Below are positions 1-8,948 of a stretch of DNA of 64,000 nt, piece by piece. Within the stretch, counting starts at the first letter, position 1. Each line of letters opens with the position of its first letter. The notes beneath the pieces are model-generated. The model did not search any database. It had not been told where the DNA came from and saw nothing but the letters and a program-made list of their open reading frames with translations. A program made the translations under genes and the position numbers. This stretch comes from an uncultured Oscillospiraceae bacterium. GTDB lineage: Bacteria; Bacillota; Clostridia; Oscillospirales; Oscillospiraceae. The stretch lies in the NCBI GenBank assembly GCA_947626315.1, contig CANQRQ010000003.1, positions 1-64,000 on the forward strand. Reading direction: 5' to 3'.

Positions 1-1
1 G

Positions 2-598
2 TCCGGCGTGAACGGGATCTTTGCCGTCTGCGACGGGTTCCTGGACTTCGTAGGGCACCGGGAGTGCCAGCTGGGCAATCGACTCTCCCCAGATACCAAC
101 CCTCAGCCGGAGTTGACAAGAAATGAATACCTGCGGCTACTCCAAACGGCAAAAATCCTGGGCGACCAGCGGAGCTACCTTCTGGTGAAGGTCTTTGCCA
201 CCATGGGGATCTTCGTGCAGGAGCTGACCGAGCTGACGGTGGAGAATGTGTGCGCAGAGCGTTTCCCAGTGGTCCGGCAGGAGATGCGGCGGATGGTCCG
301 GGTTCCGGGCTGCCTGCGGGAGGAACTGCTGGACTATGCCGATGGTCAGGGAATCTCGACCGGACCTATCTTCGTGAGCCGGGAAGGGAAGCCGCTGCAC
401 CGGAGTCGGGTATCCACGCTAATCACTCAACTGAGCAGCGAAGCGAGGATCCCGGAGGAAAAGGGCAACCCCCGGTGCCTGCAGAAGCTCTACAGAAGCG
501 CGCTTTCAGCGGCAGAGGTCAACGTCTCTCTGCTGGTGGAGCAGATCATGGACCGGCAGCTGGAGCAGGAGCAGCTCACCACAGGCTGGAAGGTGTGA
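2..598 (+). CDS. Degenerate tyrosine recombinase-like protein (5' end outside window)
   Basis: The reading frame is open from base 2, so the N-terminus lies outside the window. The visible part resembles the end of the core-binding domain and the catalytic domain of phage-type integrases (segments such as LTRNEYLRLLQ and VFATMGIFVQELTELTVENV). The box-I arginine expected after 'TG-I/L' is a phenylalanine here (GIFVQEL). The HxLRH box is replaced by a CLQKLY segment, and no C-terminal nucleophilic tyrosine context is visible. The frame is intact, so it is either a recently dead recombinase or a repurposed DNA-binding protein. It sits directly upstream of the polysaccharide locus. Family assignment is likely; lack of strand-exchange activity is inferred from the missing residues. 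Confidence 0.6.
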   Translation, partial: SGVNGIFAVCDGFLDFVGHRECQLGNRLSPDTNPQPELTRNEYLRLLQTAKILGDQRSYLLVKVFATMGIFVQELTELTVENVCAERFPVVRQEMRRMVRVPGCLREELLDYADGQGISTGPIFVSREGKPLHRSRVSTLITQLSSEARIPEEKGNPRCLQKLYRSALSAAEVNVSLLVEQIMDRQLEQEQLTTGWKV

Positions 599-709
599 GC
601 GTAAAAGCTGCCTGCCGGGGCCTGATCGCCGGCCTGAGCTTTCTTATACCCTGCTTGGTTCAGTGAACGGGGAAGAAAAGTCAAGAATTGTAAAACGCGG
701 ATAAGGTCT

Positions 710-1549
710 GTGAAGCCTATGGAAGGTAGAAAAACACCGATGATCTCGGTGATTATGGGCGTGTTGTACCGGCGGAGCGATCTATCTCTGCTGGCGAGAG
801 CAGTGAGCTCCATTTTGGGTCAAAGCCTGGGCGACTTCGAGCTATTGATCTGTGATGACGGCTCCACGGCAGAGGCACAGCGGTATCTGGAGAAGCAGGC
901 CCGGAACGACGGGCGCATCCGCCTTTTGCGTGGCTGTGCCAGGACAGAATTAGCTGCCAAGTTGAACTTCTGCCTGGGGGCCGCCAAAGGGGGCTTCATC
1001 GCACGGATGGATGACGATGACTGCTCCCTGCCGGAGCGTTTTGAAAAGCAGGTTCTTTATTTAAACGGCCACACGGAGATTTCCTTCGTCGGAAGCTCCG
1101 CGCTCCTTGAGCAGGACGGGCGGACGGCAGGCCGCAGGCAGTTTCCGGCGCTGCCGCAGGTCAGCGATTTTATGCTGGTTCAGCCCTATATCCACCCAAC
1201 GTTGCTCTTTCGGCGCGAGGCTTTGGAGGCGGTAGGCGGATACTGCGAAGCAAAGCGCTGCTTTGGATGCGAGGACTATGACCTGCTGCTGCGGCTGTAT
1301 GAGGCCGGGTTCACGGGCGCAAACCTGCCGGAAGCGCTGCTGCAGTACACGCTTCCGCCGAAGGGACAGAGCACACGCACGATGAAAATGCGGGTGAACG
1401 AGGTGCGGACGCGGCTGGTCCGGTACAAGGCCTTGGGCTTGCTGCCCGGAAAGCTGCTCTACGCGGTCAAGCCGGTGGCTGCCGGACTTGTCCCCCGGCC
1501 CGCCTTGGAGAAAATGAAAAGAAAGCGGTGGGAGCGTGCCGGATATTAA
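710..1549 (+). CDS. Family 2 glycosyltransferase (GT-A fold)
   Basis: A 279-residue protein with a classic GT2 start (ISVIMGVLY, residues 12-20), a nucleotide-binding CDDGS at 48-52 and the metal-binding acidic stretch MDDDD at 100-104. These are hallmarks of inverting GT-A transferases that move a sugar from a nucleotide donor to a growing surface glycan at the cytoplasmic face. A later CEDYDLLLR segment matches the ED motif that supplies the catalytic base. The start is GTG at 710 or ATG at 719. The gene overlaps the next one by 14 bases, which suggests translational coupling. It is the only recognisable classical glycosyltransferase of the locus. Donor and acceptor are unknown. Confidence 0.88.
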   Translation: MKPMEGRKTPMISVIMGVLYRRSDLSLLARAVSSILGQSLGDFELLICDDGSTAEAQRYLEKQARNDGRIRLLRGCARTELAAKLNFCLGAAKGGFIARMDDDDCSLPERFEKQVLYLNGHTEISFVGSSALLEQDGRTAGRRQFPALPQVSDFMLVQPYIHPTLLFRREALEAVGGYCEAKRCFGCEDYDLLLRLYEAGFTGANLPEALLQYTLPPKGQSTRTMKMRVNEVRTRLVRYKALGLLPGKLLYAVKPVAAGLVPRPALEKMKRKRWERAGY

Positions 1550-2531
1550 GATCTTTGTCTCGCACAGGATCGATATAGACAGCGAGCTGATCAGCAATCC
1601 GCTGTATATCCCCATGCGCTGCGGGGCGGTGTTTGACCGGGAAAACCCCATGGGCATCGCGGGGGACGACACGGGAGACAACATTTCTGAACGCCGCATG
1701 AGCTTCTGCGAGTTCACGGTGCAGTATTGGGCCTGGAAGAACGCTAAGGCGGATTATATTGGCCTGTGCCATTACCGGCGGTATCTGAGCTTTGTGGAAA
1801 AGCAATATAAGACCTATGCCTACAACATGATCCACGAGCCGGAGATGCTGCCCTCCGGAAAGCGCCGTTACGGCCTGCTGGATCGGGAGCATATGGAGAA
1901 GCTGATCAGCCGGTATGACATTGTGACCTCAGAAAGCGCGGAGGTCTCGGAGATCCACCTGCCGCAGGGGACCTTCCGCACGGTATGGGAGCTGTGGGAG
2001 GCCCATGAGGGCCTGTTTTTTGAAAAGCTGGCCCTGCCGATGCTCCTGGAGCTGATCGACGAGACGGCCCCGGCGTACAGCCGCTCAGCGCGGGAGTATC
2101 TGGCTGGGACAAAGCACCGGGGCTTCAACTGCTATGTGCTGCGGCGGGAGCTGTTTGAGCGGCTGTGCCAGCTCCAGTTTCCCATTATGTTTGAGATCGA
2201 GCGGCGGCTGGACACGAGCGGCTATACCCAGACCATGCTCCGGACACCGGCCTTTATGGGGGAGATCCTGTACGGCATTTTTATATACCATGTGAGCACA
2301 TACGAGAGCTGGCGGATCAAGGAATTACAGCTGGTCTATTTCCAGAACACGGAGCGGCTGAAAGGCCCCCTTGACCTGTTGAAGCGAAGATTCTTCTATT
2401 GGTCTGACTGGCTCCTCCGGGCTGTGGTAGACCCCTTCTTCCCCAAGGGGACGGCGCGGCGGGAGCGGCTGAAGGACTTGTTTTACGGCATAACCGGGAT
2501 CAAACGCCGGGGACCGGCGAAAATAAAATAA
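1536..2531 (+). CDS. DUF4422 domain protein, putative glycosyltransferase
   Basis: A 331-residue protein starting at GTG 1536 inside the end of the GT2 gene. The N-terminal block (IKIFVSHRIDID, GDDTGDNIS, QYWAWKN, GLCHYRRYLS at about 77-85) is typical of DUF4422, a family found in capsule and O-antigen clusters and presumed to be glycosyltransferases. The ending (FMGEILYGIF) also fits the family. No signal peptide or membrane segment is seen, so it should act in the cytoplasm. Its paralogue follows 14 bases downstream with a closely similar first 80 residues. Exact activity is not known for this protein. Confidence 0.8.
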   Translation: MPDIKIFVSHRIDIDSELISNPLYIPMRCGAVFDRENPMGIAGDDTGDNISERRMSFCEFTVQYWAWKNAKADYIGLCHYRRYLSFVEKQYKTYAYNMIHEPEMLPSGKRRYGLLDREHMEKLISRYDIVTSESAEVSEIHLPQGTFRTVWELWEAHEGLFFEKLALPMLLELIDETAPAYSRSAREYLAGTKHRGFNCYVLRRELFERLCQLQFPIMFEIERRLDTSGYTQTMLRTPAFMGEILYGIFIYHVSTYESWRIKELQLVYFQNTERLKGPLDLLKRRFFYWSDWLLRAVVDPFFPKGTARRERLKDLFYGITGIKRRGPAKIK

Positions 2532-2545
2532 GAGAAGGAAGCATT

Positions 2546-4483
2546 ATGATGAAAATAGCGATTTTCGTTTCCCATCGCATTGATATGGAGAGTAAATGCA
2601 TCAGAAACCCGCTGTATCACCACATGCGCTGCGGGGCGGTGGATGACAGGAGAGAAAATATAAAAATTGCCGGCGACGACACTGGGGACAACATCTCCGA
2701 TAAACACGATTATTTAAGCGAATTTACAGTCCAGTATTGGGCCTGGAAAAACTACGATGCGGATTATTACGGTCTGTGTCATTATAGACGGTATTTGTCA
2801 TTTGCCGATCAGGAGTTCCCAATTAAGTTTTTCCAAGGCTTTATTGAAGAGAAAAAGATTACACATTGGGCAGCAAGAAAGTATAATCTTTGCTCTCCAA
2901 AAAAAATGAGAAAAGAAATCAAAAAATATGATGTCATTTATGGCATGCCATATAGTGTAACAAAAACTCCTACTCGCGGATCTGTATTTGATACTATGCG
3001 AAAAGTTTTGATTTGGCATTTGAACGTTGGCTTTACTGATGAGATTTTAGATACAGTCATTGCTCTCGTAAAGGAGAGGTTTCCTCAATACTATCCCGCG
3101 ATAATAAAGCGCATGGCCTCCGATGAAGTAATAGGTTTCAACTTGTTTGTTATGAAAAAGGAACTCTTTTTCAAAATGTGCGAATTCCAATTCGACATTA
3201 TGGAACAGGTTGCCTCGCACATTGATATGACACAATTTGAAGGGAATAATAGAAGAATTATTGCATATATCGGGGAAATATTATATGGCACTTTCATCCA
3301 ATGGCTGCGTGATGAGCAAAAATATAAGATGGCTGAAAAGCAGATGGTGCTTTTTTGGACACCACAGACAGATCGAATAGCAGATAAATCTGAATTAAAA
3401 AGAAAAGTAAAAAACTTTCTAAAAAAAGTGTTACTCAAGGTTTCCCCAACATACCGGGTGTTATGTAGAGTTGAGGATCGTCAGACACAAGAATTTGCCA
3501 CAATCAAGGAATTGCAAAATGTTAATGAAAAGTTCAATCAAATCCTAAACAGGTTAGAACTGATGATTTGGCTGGAAAAACCGGTTTTCCCAGAAAATAT
3601 GCCACAGGTAAAAGAATCCTTTTGGCGCAGTTATCCATCTGCAGATGGAAAACTTCGTACTGTTCAGATTGCAAATATGTGGATGCTTCACAGAATGAAG
3701 GAACTCTGTGATTCAGTTGGTATCCGTTTTTGGTTACATGGTGGTTCTTTAGTAGGAGGACTACGCCATAGCGGCTATATACCGTGGGATGATGACATTG
3801 ATGTTGGCATGATGCGCAATGACTTTAGCAAGTTAAAGGAATTGCTAAACGATAATGCAATTTACAAAATTCAAGAGGTCTACTATACATCTGCGTCCTG
3901 CCGTTCATATCGGTTCATGAGGCGTGACATTGTCACTAATGCTTTCGTGGATATATTTATTTATGATTACTATAATCCAACGGAAGAAGATATTCAACAT
4001 GACTGGGGAAAACTGCTTGATTTGAAAATGGGATTGGCACGTCAGTATATCACCATGATGAAAGTCCATGGAATCCAGCCCCGAAATGAAACGCTGGATG
4101 ATAAGCCGAGTATAAAGCTACATTTGGACAAACTGATAGATATGTGGTGCAAGAGAATAAGTAGTAAGGAGCCTACAGATTGGATTGCATGGGGCTTGGA
4201 TAATAATTTTGAGAATCGGACCAGACCCGCCTGGTGGCTTGGACGTATTTTTCAAGCATCAGATATTTTCCCCCTTCAGGAATGTACTTTTGAAGGTGAA
4301 ACAATGTATATTCCTAATAACTTTAAAAAGTATGTTTTTACTGAATATGGGATTGACTATTTAGATATGCCAAATGACATAAACATTAGCAAGCATTTAT
4401 CAATTTATTTTTCTAAGCAGAAAGATTTGGATGCTATTGAGGCGCTTATTTTGGATGAAAAGGGGCGGGGCGAATGGCTATGA
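2546..4483 (+). CDS. DUF4422-LicD fusion protein
   Basis: A 645-residue two-domain protein. Residues 1 to about 280 form a second DUF4422 domain (CHYRRYLS motif near 76-85, YIGEILYGTF near its end). After a short linker, residues from about 375 onward form a LicD domain with WLHGGSLVGG at 396-405 and WDDDIDVG at 414-421. LicD proteins transfer phosphocholine or similar phospho-groups from CDP-linked donors to glycans. The first roughly 250 bases are GC-rich and very close to the upstream paralogue, whereas the rest is clearly AT-richer than every neighbour, indicating mosaic origin. The substrate is unknown; a bifunctional transferase plus phosphodiester decorator is the simplest reading. Confidence 0.82.
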   Translation: MMKIAIFVSHRIDMESKCIRNPLYHHMRCGAVDDRRENIKIAGDDTGDNISDKHDYLSEFTVQYWAWKNYDADYYGLCHYRRYLSFADQEFPIKFFQGFIEEKKITHWAARKYNLCSPKKMRKEIKKYDVIYGMPYSVTKTPTRGSVFDTMRKVLIWHLNVGFTDEILDTVIALVKERFPQYYPAIIKRMASDEVIGFNLFVMKKELFFKMCEFQFDIMEQVASHIDMTQFEGNNRRIIAYIGEILYGTFIQWLRDEQKYKMAEKQMVLFWTPQTDRIADKSELKRKVKNFLKKVLLKVSPTYRVLCRVEDRQTQEFATIKELQNVNEKFNQILNRLELMIWLEKPVFPENMPQVKESFWRSYPSADGKLRTVQIANMWMLHRMKELCDSVGIRFWLHGGSLVGGLRHSGYIPWDDDIDVGMMRNDFSKLKELLNDNAIYKIQEVYYTSASCRSYRFMRRDIVTNAFVDIFIYDYYNPTEEDIQHDWGKLLDLKMGLARQYITMMKVHGIQPRNETLDDKPSIKLHLDKLIDMWCKRISSKEPTDWIAWGLDNNFENRTRPAWWLGRIFQASDIFPLQECTFEGETMYIPNNFKKYVFTEYGIDYLDMPNDINISKHLSIYFSKQKDLDAIEALILDEKGRGEWL

Positions 4484-5259
4484 AAGTCGTCATCTTAGCC
4501 GGAGGCTTCGGCACCCGAATCAGCGAAGAATCCCAATTCAAGCCCAAGCCCATGGTGGAGCTGGGCGGGATGCCCATTTTATGGCACATTATGAAGCTCT
4601 ACAGCCACTACGGCTACAACGAGTTCATCATCTGCGCGGGCTACAAGCAACACGTCATTAAAGAATATTTTGCGGATTACTTCCTGCACACCTCGGACGT
4701 GACCTATGACTTTACCCACGGAAAAAGTGAAATGACCGTCCACCGAACGGCCTCAGAGCCCTGGAAAGTGACGGTGGTGGACACGGGCCTGAATACCATG
4801 ACCGGCGGCCGGGTCAAGCGGGTAAAGGAATACATCGGGGACAAACCCTTTATGCTGACTTATGGCGACGGAGTCTCCGACGTGAATATCGGTGAGTTGG
4901 TGAAGTTTCATCAATCACACGGCAAACTCGTCACCATGTCGGCCTACAACGCCGGGCAGCGCTTCGGCGTGCTGGACATCGGCCCGGAGGGGCAGGTGGA
5001 GGCTTTCCGGGAGAAGACCCAGGGGGACGGCAATCAGATCAACATCGGCTTCATGGTCTGCCAGCCGGCGTTTCTGGACTACATAGAGGGCGACAACACC
5101 ACCCTGGAAAAAGAGCCGCTGGAAAACGCCGCCCGGGACGGCCAGCTAATGGCGTATAAGCACGCTGGCTTCTGGCAGTGCATGGACACCGTGCGGGAAA
5201 AGGAACAGCTGGAAAAGCTCTGGGCCACGGGACAGGCTCCATGGAAGGTGTGGGAATGA
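4474..5259 (+). CDS. rfbF: Glucose-1-phosphate cytidylyltransferase
   Basis: A 261-residue enzyme making CDP-glucose from CTP and glucose-1-phosphate. It has the nucleotidyltransferase signature GGFGTR at 10-15, the KPKPM lysine motif at 23-27, and a YGDGVSDVN metal-binding aspartate segment. Length and motif spacing match RfbF proteins rather than RmlA (dTDP-glucose). It overlaps the end of the DUF4422-LicD gene by 10 bases, and its stop codon overlaps the start of rfbG (ATGATGA). RfbF immediately followed by RfbG commits the pathway to CDP-4-keto-6-deoxyglucose. Confidence 0.92.
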   Translation: MAMKVVILAGGFGTRISEESQFKPKPMVELGGMPILWHIMKLYSHYGYNEFIICAGYKQHVIKEYFADYFLHTSDVTYDFTHGKSEMTVHRTASEPWKVTVVDTGLNTMTGGRVKRVKEYIGDKPFMLTYGDGVSDVNIGELVKFHQSHGKLVTMSAYNAGQRFGVLDIGPEGQVEAFREKTQGDGNQINIGFMVCQPAFLDYIEGDNTTLEKEPLENAARDGQLMAYKHAGFWQCMDTVREKEQLEKLWATGQAPWKVWE

Positions 5260-6320
5260 TGAGCGATCTGGACTTTTTTAAGGGAAAACGGGTCCTGCTG
5301 ACCGGCCACACAGGCTTTAAGGGCGCCTGGATGAGCCGGGTGCTGGTGAACGCCGGGGCGGAGCTGGTGGGCTATTCCCGCTGTACGAAGAAAGACCCCA
5401 GTTTATTTAAACTGTCGGGCGTGCTGGACAAGATGGTGAGCATCGCCGGGGATGTGCGGGACCTGGAGCATCTCAAACAGGTGTTCAGCGAGTACAGGCC
5501 GGAAGTGGTGCTCCATATGGCGGCCCAGCCCATTGTTCGAGAAAGTTATGTAAACCCAGTCTGCACCTATGAGACAAATGTCTTAGGGACGGTGAACGTT
5601 CTGGAGTGTATCCGGCTGACGGACAGCGTAAAGAGCGTCCTCAACGTGACTACAGACAAGGTCTATCAAAACAACGAGTGGGCCTGGGGTTATCGGGAGA
5701 ACGAGCCCCTGGACGGCTACGACCCTTACTCCAATTCTAAGAGCTGCTCAGAGCTTGTCACCCACAGCTATGTCAGCAGCTTTTTCCGGGACAGGGATAT
5801 CGCCGTATCCACGGCCCGGGCGGGCAACGTGATTGGCGGCGGGGACTTTGCCCAGGACCGGATCATCCCGGACTGCGTCCGGGCGGTGCAGAATGGGACA
5901 ACCATCGGCGTGCGAAACCCCTACTCTACCCGGCCTTATCAGCATGTGCTGGAGCCGGTGCTGGCCTATCTGATGATCGCGGCCCGGCAGGCTGAGGATC
6001 ACGCTCTGGCGGGCTGGTACAACGTAGGCCCGGACGACTGCGACTGTGTGAGCACTGGGGAGATGGTGAGTCTGTTCTGTAAAAAATGGGGCCAGGGGCT
6101 AACCTGGGAGAATCGGGCGGAGGCCAACGCCCCCCATGAGGCCAATTTCCTGAAGCTGGACTGCTCCAAGATCAAGAGCGTGTTCGGCTGGCGGCCCAGG
6201 TGGCACATGGAGGAGACGGTGGAGCAGACCTGCGCTTGGACCCGGGTATGGCTCAATGGCGGGGACGTCCCGGCGGAGATGGACCGGGAGATCAATGTGT
6301 TTTTGGAGGAAGAAGCATGA
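5256..6320 (+). CDS. rfbG: CDP-glucose 4,6-dehydratase
   Basis: A 354-residue extended short-chain dehydrogenase/reductase. The Rossmann motif GHTGFKG is at 17-23 and the catalytic YxxxK is at Tyr158/Lys162 (YSNSK), with VTTDKVYQN just before it, all typical of RfbG. It converts CDP-glucose to CDP-4-dehydro-6-deoxyglucose using bound NAD. Start at ATG 5256 or 5259 is chosen because it directly overlaps the rfbF stop and the Rossmann fold begins right after; an open frame further upstream lies inside rfbF. Its stop overlaps the next gene (ATGA). Confidence 0.92.
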   Translation: MMSDLDFFKGKRVLLTGHTGFKGAWMSRVLVNAGAELVGYSRCTKKDPSLFKLSGVLDKMVSIAGDVRDLEHLKQVFSEYRPEVVLHMAAQPIVRESYVNPVCTYETNVLGTVNVLECIRLTDSVKSVLNVTTDKVYQNNEWAWGYRENEPLDGYDPYSNSKSCSELVTHSYVSSFFRDRDIAVSTARAGNVIGGGDFAQDRIIPDCVRAVQNGTTIGVRNPYSTRPYQHVLEPVLAYLMIAARQAEDHALAGWYNVGPDDCDCVSTGEMVSLFCKKWGQGLTWENRAEANAPHEANFLKLDCSKIKSVFGWRPRWHMEETVEQTCAWTRVWLNGGDVPAEMDREINVFLEEEA

Positions 6321-7234
6321 AAAGTGCGATCGTGACCGGGGCCAACGGCTTTGTGGGCAGCGCGGTAGTGCGGGAGCTGCTGGATAACGGCGTCAGGGTC
6401 TGCGCGGTGGTGCATCGGGATCACCGGGATAACCTGCCGGAGCGGGAGGGCCTGACGGTCGTTTCCTGCGGCCTGGAGCAGATGCCCCGTCTTCCGGAGC
6501 TGATCGAAAAAGATACATACGATACGTTTTATCATTTTGCCTGGGCAGGGTCCGCGGGCCCGGCCCGGGCGGACACGCGGTTGCAGCTGGATAACGCCCA
6601 ATGGACGGTGGAGGCTCTGCGCTCTGCCAAGGCGCTGGGCTGTTCCCGCTTTCTCTGCGCCGGGACCATCATGGAGCACGAGACCACGGCGGCGGCCTAT
6701 GCCCAGGGGAACAGGCCGGGCCTGGGCTATATCTACGGCGGCGGGAAGCTGATCGCCCATGTGATGTGCATGTCTGTGGCGGCGCAGATCGGGATAGACT
6801 TGGTCTGGCCGGAAATCACCAACGCCTACGGCCCCGGAGAGCGAAGCCCCCGTTTGGTGAACACGACAATACAGAAGTGCATCCGGGGCGAGGCACCCCA
6901 GTTTACGGCGGGGACGCAGAATTACGACTTTGTGTACATAGACGATGTAGCCCGGGCCTTCCGGCTGATCGGGGAGAAGGGCAAGCCCTTCCACGAGTAC
7001 CTGATCGGCAGTTCCACTGCCCGGCCCCTGAAGGAGTTCCTGCTGGAGATGCAGGCGGCTGTCGCGCCAGAGCTGGCGTTTCAGTTCGGGGACATTCCCT
7101 TTACGGGCATAGACCTGCCGCTTACGAAGTTCGACTGCTCCCAGACGGAGGCGGACACGGGCTTTAAGGCGGAAATCAGCTTTGCCGAGGGCTGCCGGCG
7201 AACCTTCGACTGGTGGAAGGAGCTGGCGGAATGA
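6317..7234 (+). CDS. NAD-dependent epimerase/reductase, probable CDP-4-keto-6-deoxyhexose reductase
   Basis: A 305-residue extended SDR with TGANGFVG at 7-14 and Tyr140/Lys144 (YGGGK) as the catalytic pair. It follows rfbG with an ATGA overlap and is itself overlapped by an RfbC-type epimerase, so it most likely reduces the 4-keto group of a CDP-4-keto-6-deoxyhexose, as paratose or abequose synthases do in other clusters. The sequence alone does not say which epimer is made. The start at 6317 is preferred over an upstream in-frame position that falls within rfbG, since the Rossmann fold starts at residue 4. Confidence 0.75.
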   Translation: MKSAIVTGANGFVGSAVVRELLDNGVRVCAVVHRDHRDNLPEREGLTVVSCGLEQMPRLPELIEKDTYDTFYHFAWAGSAGPARADTRLQLDNAQWTVEALRSAKALGCSRFLCAGTIMEHETTAAAYAQGNRPGLGYIYGGGKLIAHVMCMSVAAQIGIDLVWPEITNAYGPGERSPRLVNTTIQKCIRGEAPQFTAGTQNYDFVYIDDVARAFRLIGEKGKPFHEYLIGSSTARPLKEFLLEMQAAVAPELAFQFGDIPFTGIDLPLTKFDCSQTEADTGFKAEISFAEGCRRTFDWWKELAE

Positions 7235-7806
7235 ACACAAAATGGAATTTTCAGGGGACTGAGATTCCCGGTCTTTATGAAATAACCCCCTTCAACGCGG
7301 AGGACGTGCGTGGCTGCTTTACCAAGGATTATTCCAAAGAAGTCTTTGAGGCCAACGGAATCACCCACGATCTGGCGGAGGTATTTTACACCACCAGCCA
7401 CAAGGGGGTCATCCGGGCGCTGCATTTTCAGAGGGTAAAGCAGCAGCCAAAATTAGTGCGCTGTATCTGGGGCCATGTGTGGGATGTGGTGGTGGACCTG
7501 CGGAAAGACAGTCCCAGCTTCAAAAGGTGGTTAGCCTTCGACCTGATCGGCAAGAAGCACAACGAGATCCTGGTGCCAGCAGGCTGTGCTCACGGTTATC
7601 TGGTGCTGGAGCCCAGCATCGTCAGCTATAAGTGCGGCGAGAAATTCTACGGCGAATATGATGACGGCATCTTATGGGACGATCCGGACATCAGCGTGGC
7701 ATGGCCCCTGGAGCTGGTCGGCGGCCGGGAGCAGGTGATCCTGGCGGAGAAGGACAAGAATTTGCAGAGTTTCCGGCAGTTTATGGACACCTATGGCGGG
7801 TTTTGA
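7231..7806 (+). CDS. RfbC-like nucleotide-sugar 3,5-epimerase (cupin fold)
   Basis: A 191-residue protein of the dTDP-4-dehydrorhamnose 3,5-epimerase family. The catalytic histidine motif appears as IRALHFQ and is followed by KLVRCIWGHVWDVVVDLRKDS and VPAGCAHGYLV, all family hallmarks. There are no dTDP-glucose genes nearby; its neighbours are rfbF, rfbG and a reductase, so the likely substrate is CDP-4-keto-6-deoxyglucose. It may epimerise C3, C5 or both. Start ATG 7231 overlaps the previous stop. Family is certain, substrate is inferred from context. Confidence 0.82.
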   Translation: MNTKWNFQGTEIPGLYEITPFNAEDVRGCFTKDYSKEVFEANGITHDLAEVFYTTSHKGVIRALHFQRVKQQPKLVRCIWGHVWDVVVDLRKDSPSFKRWLAFDLIGKKHNEILVPAGCAHGYLVLEPSIVSYKCGEKFYGEYDDGILWDDPDISVAWPLELVGGREQVILAEKDKNLQSFRQFMDTYGGF

Positions 7807-7807
7807 G

Positions 7808-8941
7808 ATGGATGTTTTAGTAGTAGGCTGCGGGCTGTGCGGGGCGGTGATTGCCCGGCACATGGCGGAGCCGGGAAAAAAGGTGGTCATCTGGGAACGC
7901 CGGGACCACATCGGCGGGAACATGTACGATTACACGGATGAACACGGCTTTCTGGTGCAAAAGTACGGCCCCCACACCTTTCACACGAAGAAGAAAGAGC
8001 TGTATGAATATATGTGCCGCTATGAGGAGTGGCGGCTCTATAAACTGAACTGCGGCGCGGTGTGGGACGGAAAGTACACCCCCACGCCCTTCAACTTCAC
8101 CACAGTGGACACGTTTTATCCCCCGGAGCAGGCGGAGAAACTGAAAAAGAAGCTGTCTACCGCCTTTGCAGGGCGGCCCAGCGCCACAGTGGTGGAGGTG
8201 CTGGAGCATCCGGACCCGGATATCCGGGGCTATGCAGCGTTTCTGTTTCAAAACGACTACGCACCCTACACGGCCAAGCAGTGGGGTGTGAGCCCAGCGG
8301 AGATCGACCCCAGTGTCCTGAAGCGTGTGCCCCTGCGCTTCTCATACGAAGAGGGGTATTTTGACGATGCCTATGAGGTCATGCCGGAGCACTCCTTCAC
8401 GCGCTTCTTCGAGAACCTGCTGGAGCACCCCAACATCAAGGTGGAGCTAAGGGTGGAGGCGCTGGAACGGCTGACCGTGCGGGAGGACAGGCTGTACCTG
8501 GACGGCGCAGCCATAAGCATCCCGGTGGTGTACACCGGGGCGCTGGACGAGCTGTTCGGCGGCGTCTACGGGCAGTTGCCATACCGGAGCCTGCGTTTCG
8601 AGTGGAAGTACCAGGAGAAGGACTGTCTCCAGCCGGCAGCGGTGGTAGCCTATCCCCAGGAGGCAGGCTATACCCGCATCACGGAATATAAAAAGCTCCC
8701 GGCACAGAACAGGCCGGGTACCAGCTACGCCGTGGAATATCCGCTGCCCTATGAGGAGGGCCAAGCGGCAGAGCCGTATTATCCGGTGCTGACGGCGGAG
8801 AGTCAGGAGCAGTACGCCCAATACAAGACCCTGGCGGATAAAATACCGAACCTGATCCCCTGCGGCCGTTTGGCGGATTTTAAATATTATAACATGGATC
8901 AGGCCCTGGAGAGAGCTTTGCAAATTTGCGATAGACTGTAG
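7808..8941 (+). CDS. glf: UDP-galactopyranose mutase
   Basis: About 377 residues, full length for Glf, which interconverts UDP-galactopyranose and UDP-galactofuranose using reduced FAD. An N-terminal dinucleotide-binding motif (VVGCGLCGA), RRDHIGGNMYD, and YGPHTFHT are present. The middle substrate-binding region is intact (TPFNFTTVDTFY, YTAKQWGVSP, VPLRFSYEEGYFDD), as is the C-terminal FAD segment (GRLADFKYYNMDQAL). The start is probably ATG 7808 just after the epimerase stop; ATG 7793 in frame would overlap it by 14 bases. It implies galactofuranose in the polymer. A second, shortened Glf is fused to the downstream ABC ATPase. Confidence 0.93.
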   Translation: MDVLVVGCGLCGAVIARHMAEPGKKVVIWERRDHIGGNMYDYTDEHGFLVQKYGPHTFHTKKKELYEYMCRYEEWRLYKLNCGAVWDGKYTPTPFNFTTVDTFYPPEQAEKLKKKLSTAFAGRPSATVVEVLEHPDPDIRGYAAFLFQNDYAPYTAKQWGVSPAEIDPSVLKRVPLRFSYEEGYFDDAYEVMPEHSFTRFFENLLEHPNIKVELRVEALERLTVREDRLYLDGAAISIPVVYTGALDELFGGVYGQLPYRSLRFEWKYQEKDCLQPAAVVAYPQEAGYTRITEYKKLPAQNRPGTSYAVEYPLPYEEGQAAEPYYPVLTAESQEQYAQYKTLADKIPNLIPCGRLADFKYYNMDQALERALQICDRL

Positions 8942-8948
8942 GAAAATT

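Noticed and set aside
4474-7806. dTDP-rhamnose (rml) cluster
   Set aside because: The RfbC-like gene alone suggests it, but the cytidylyltransferase and dehydratase are RfbF/RfbG (CDP) types and rmlA, rmlB and rmlD are absent.
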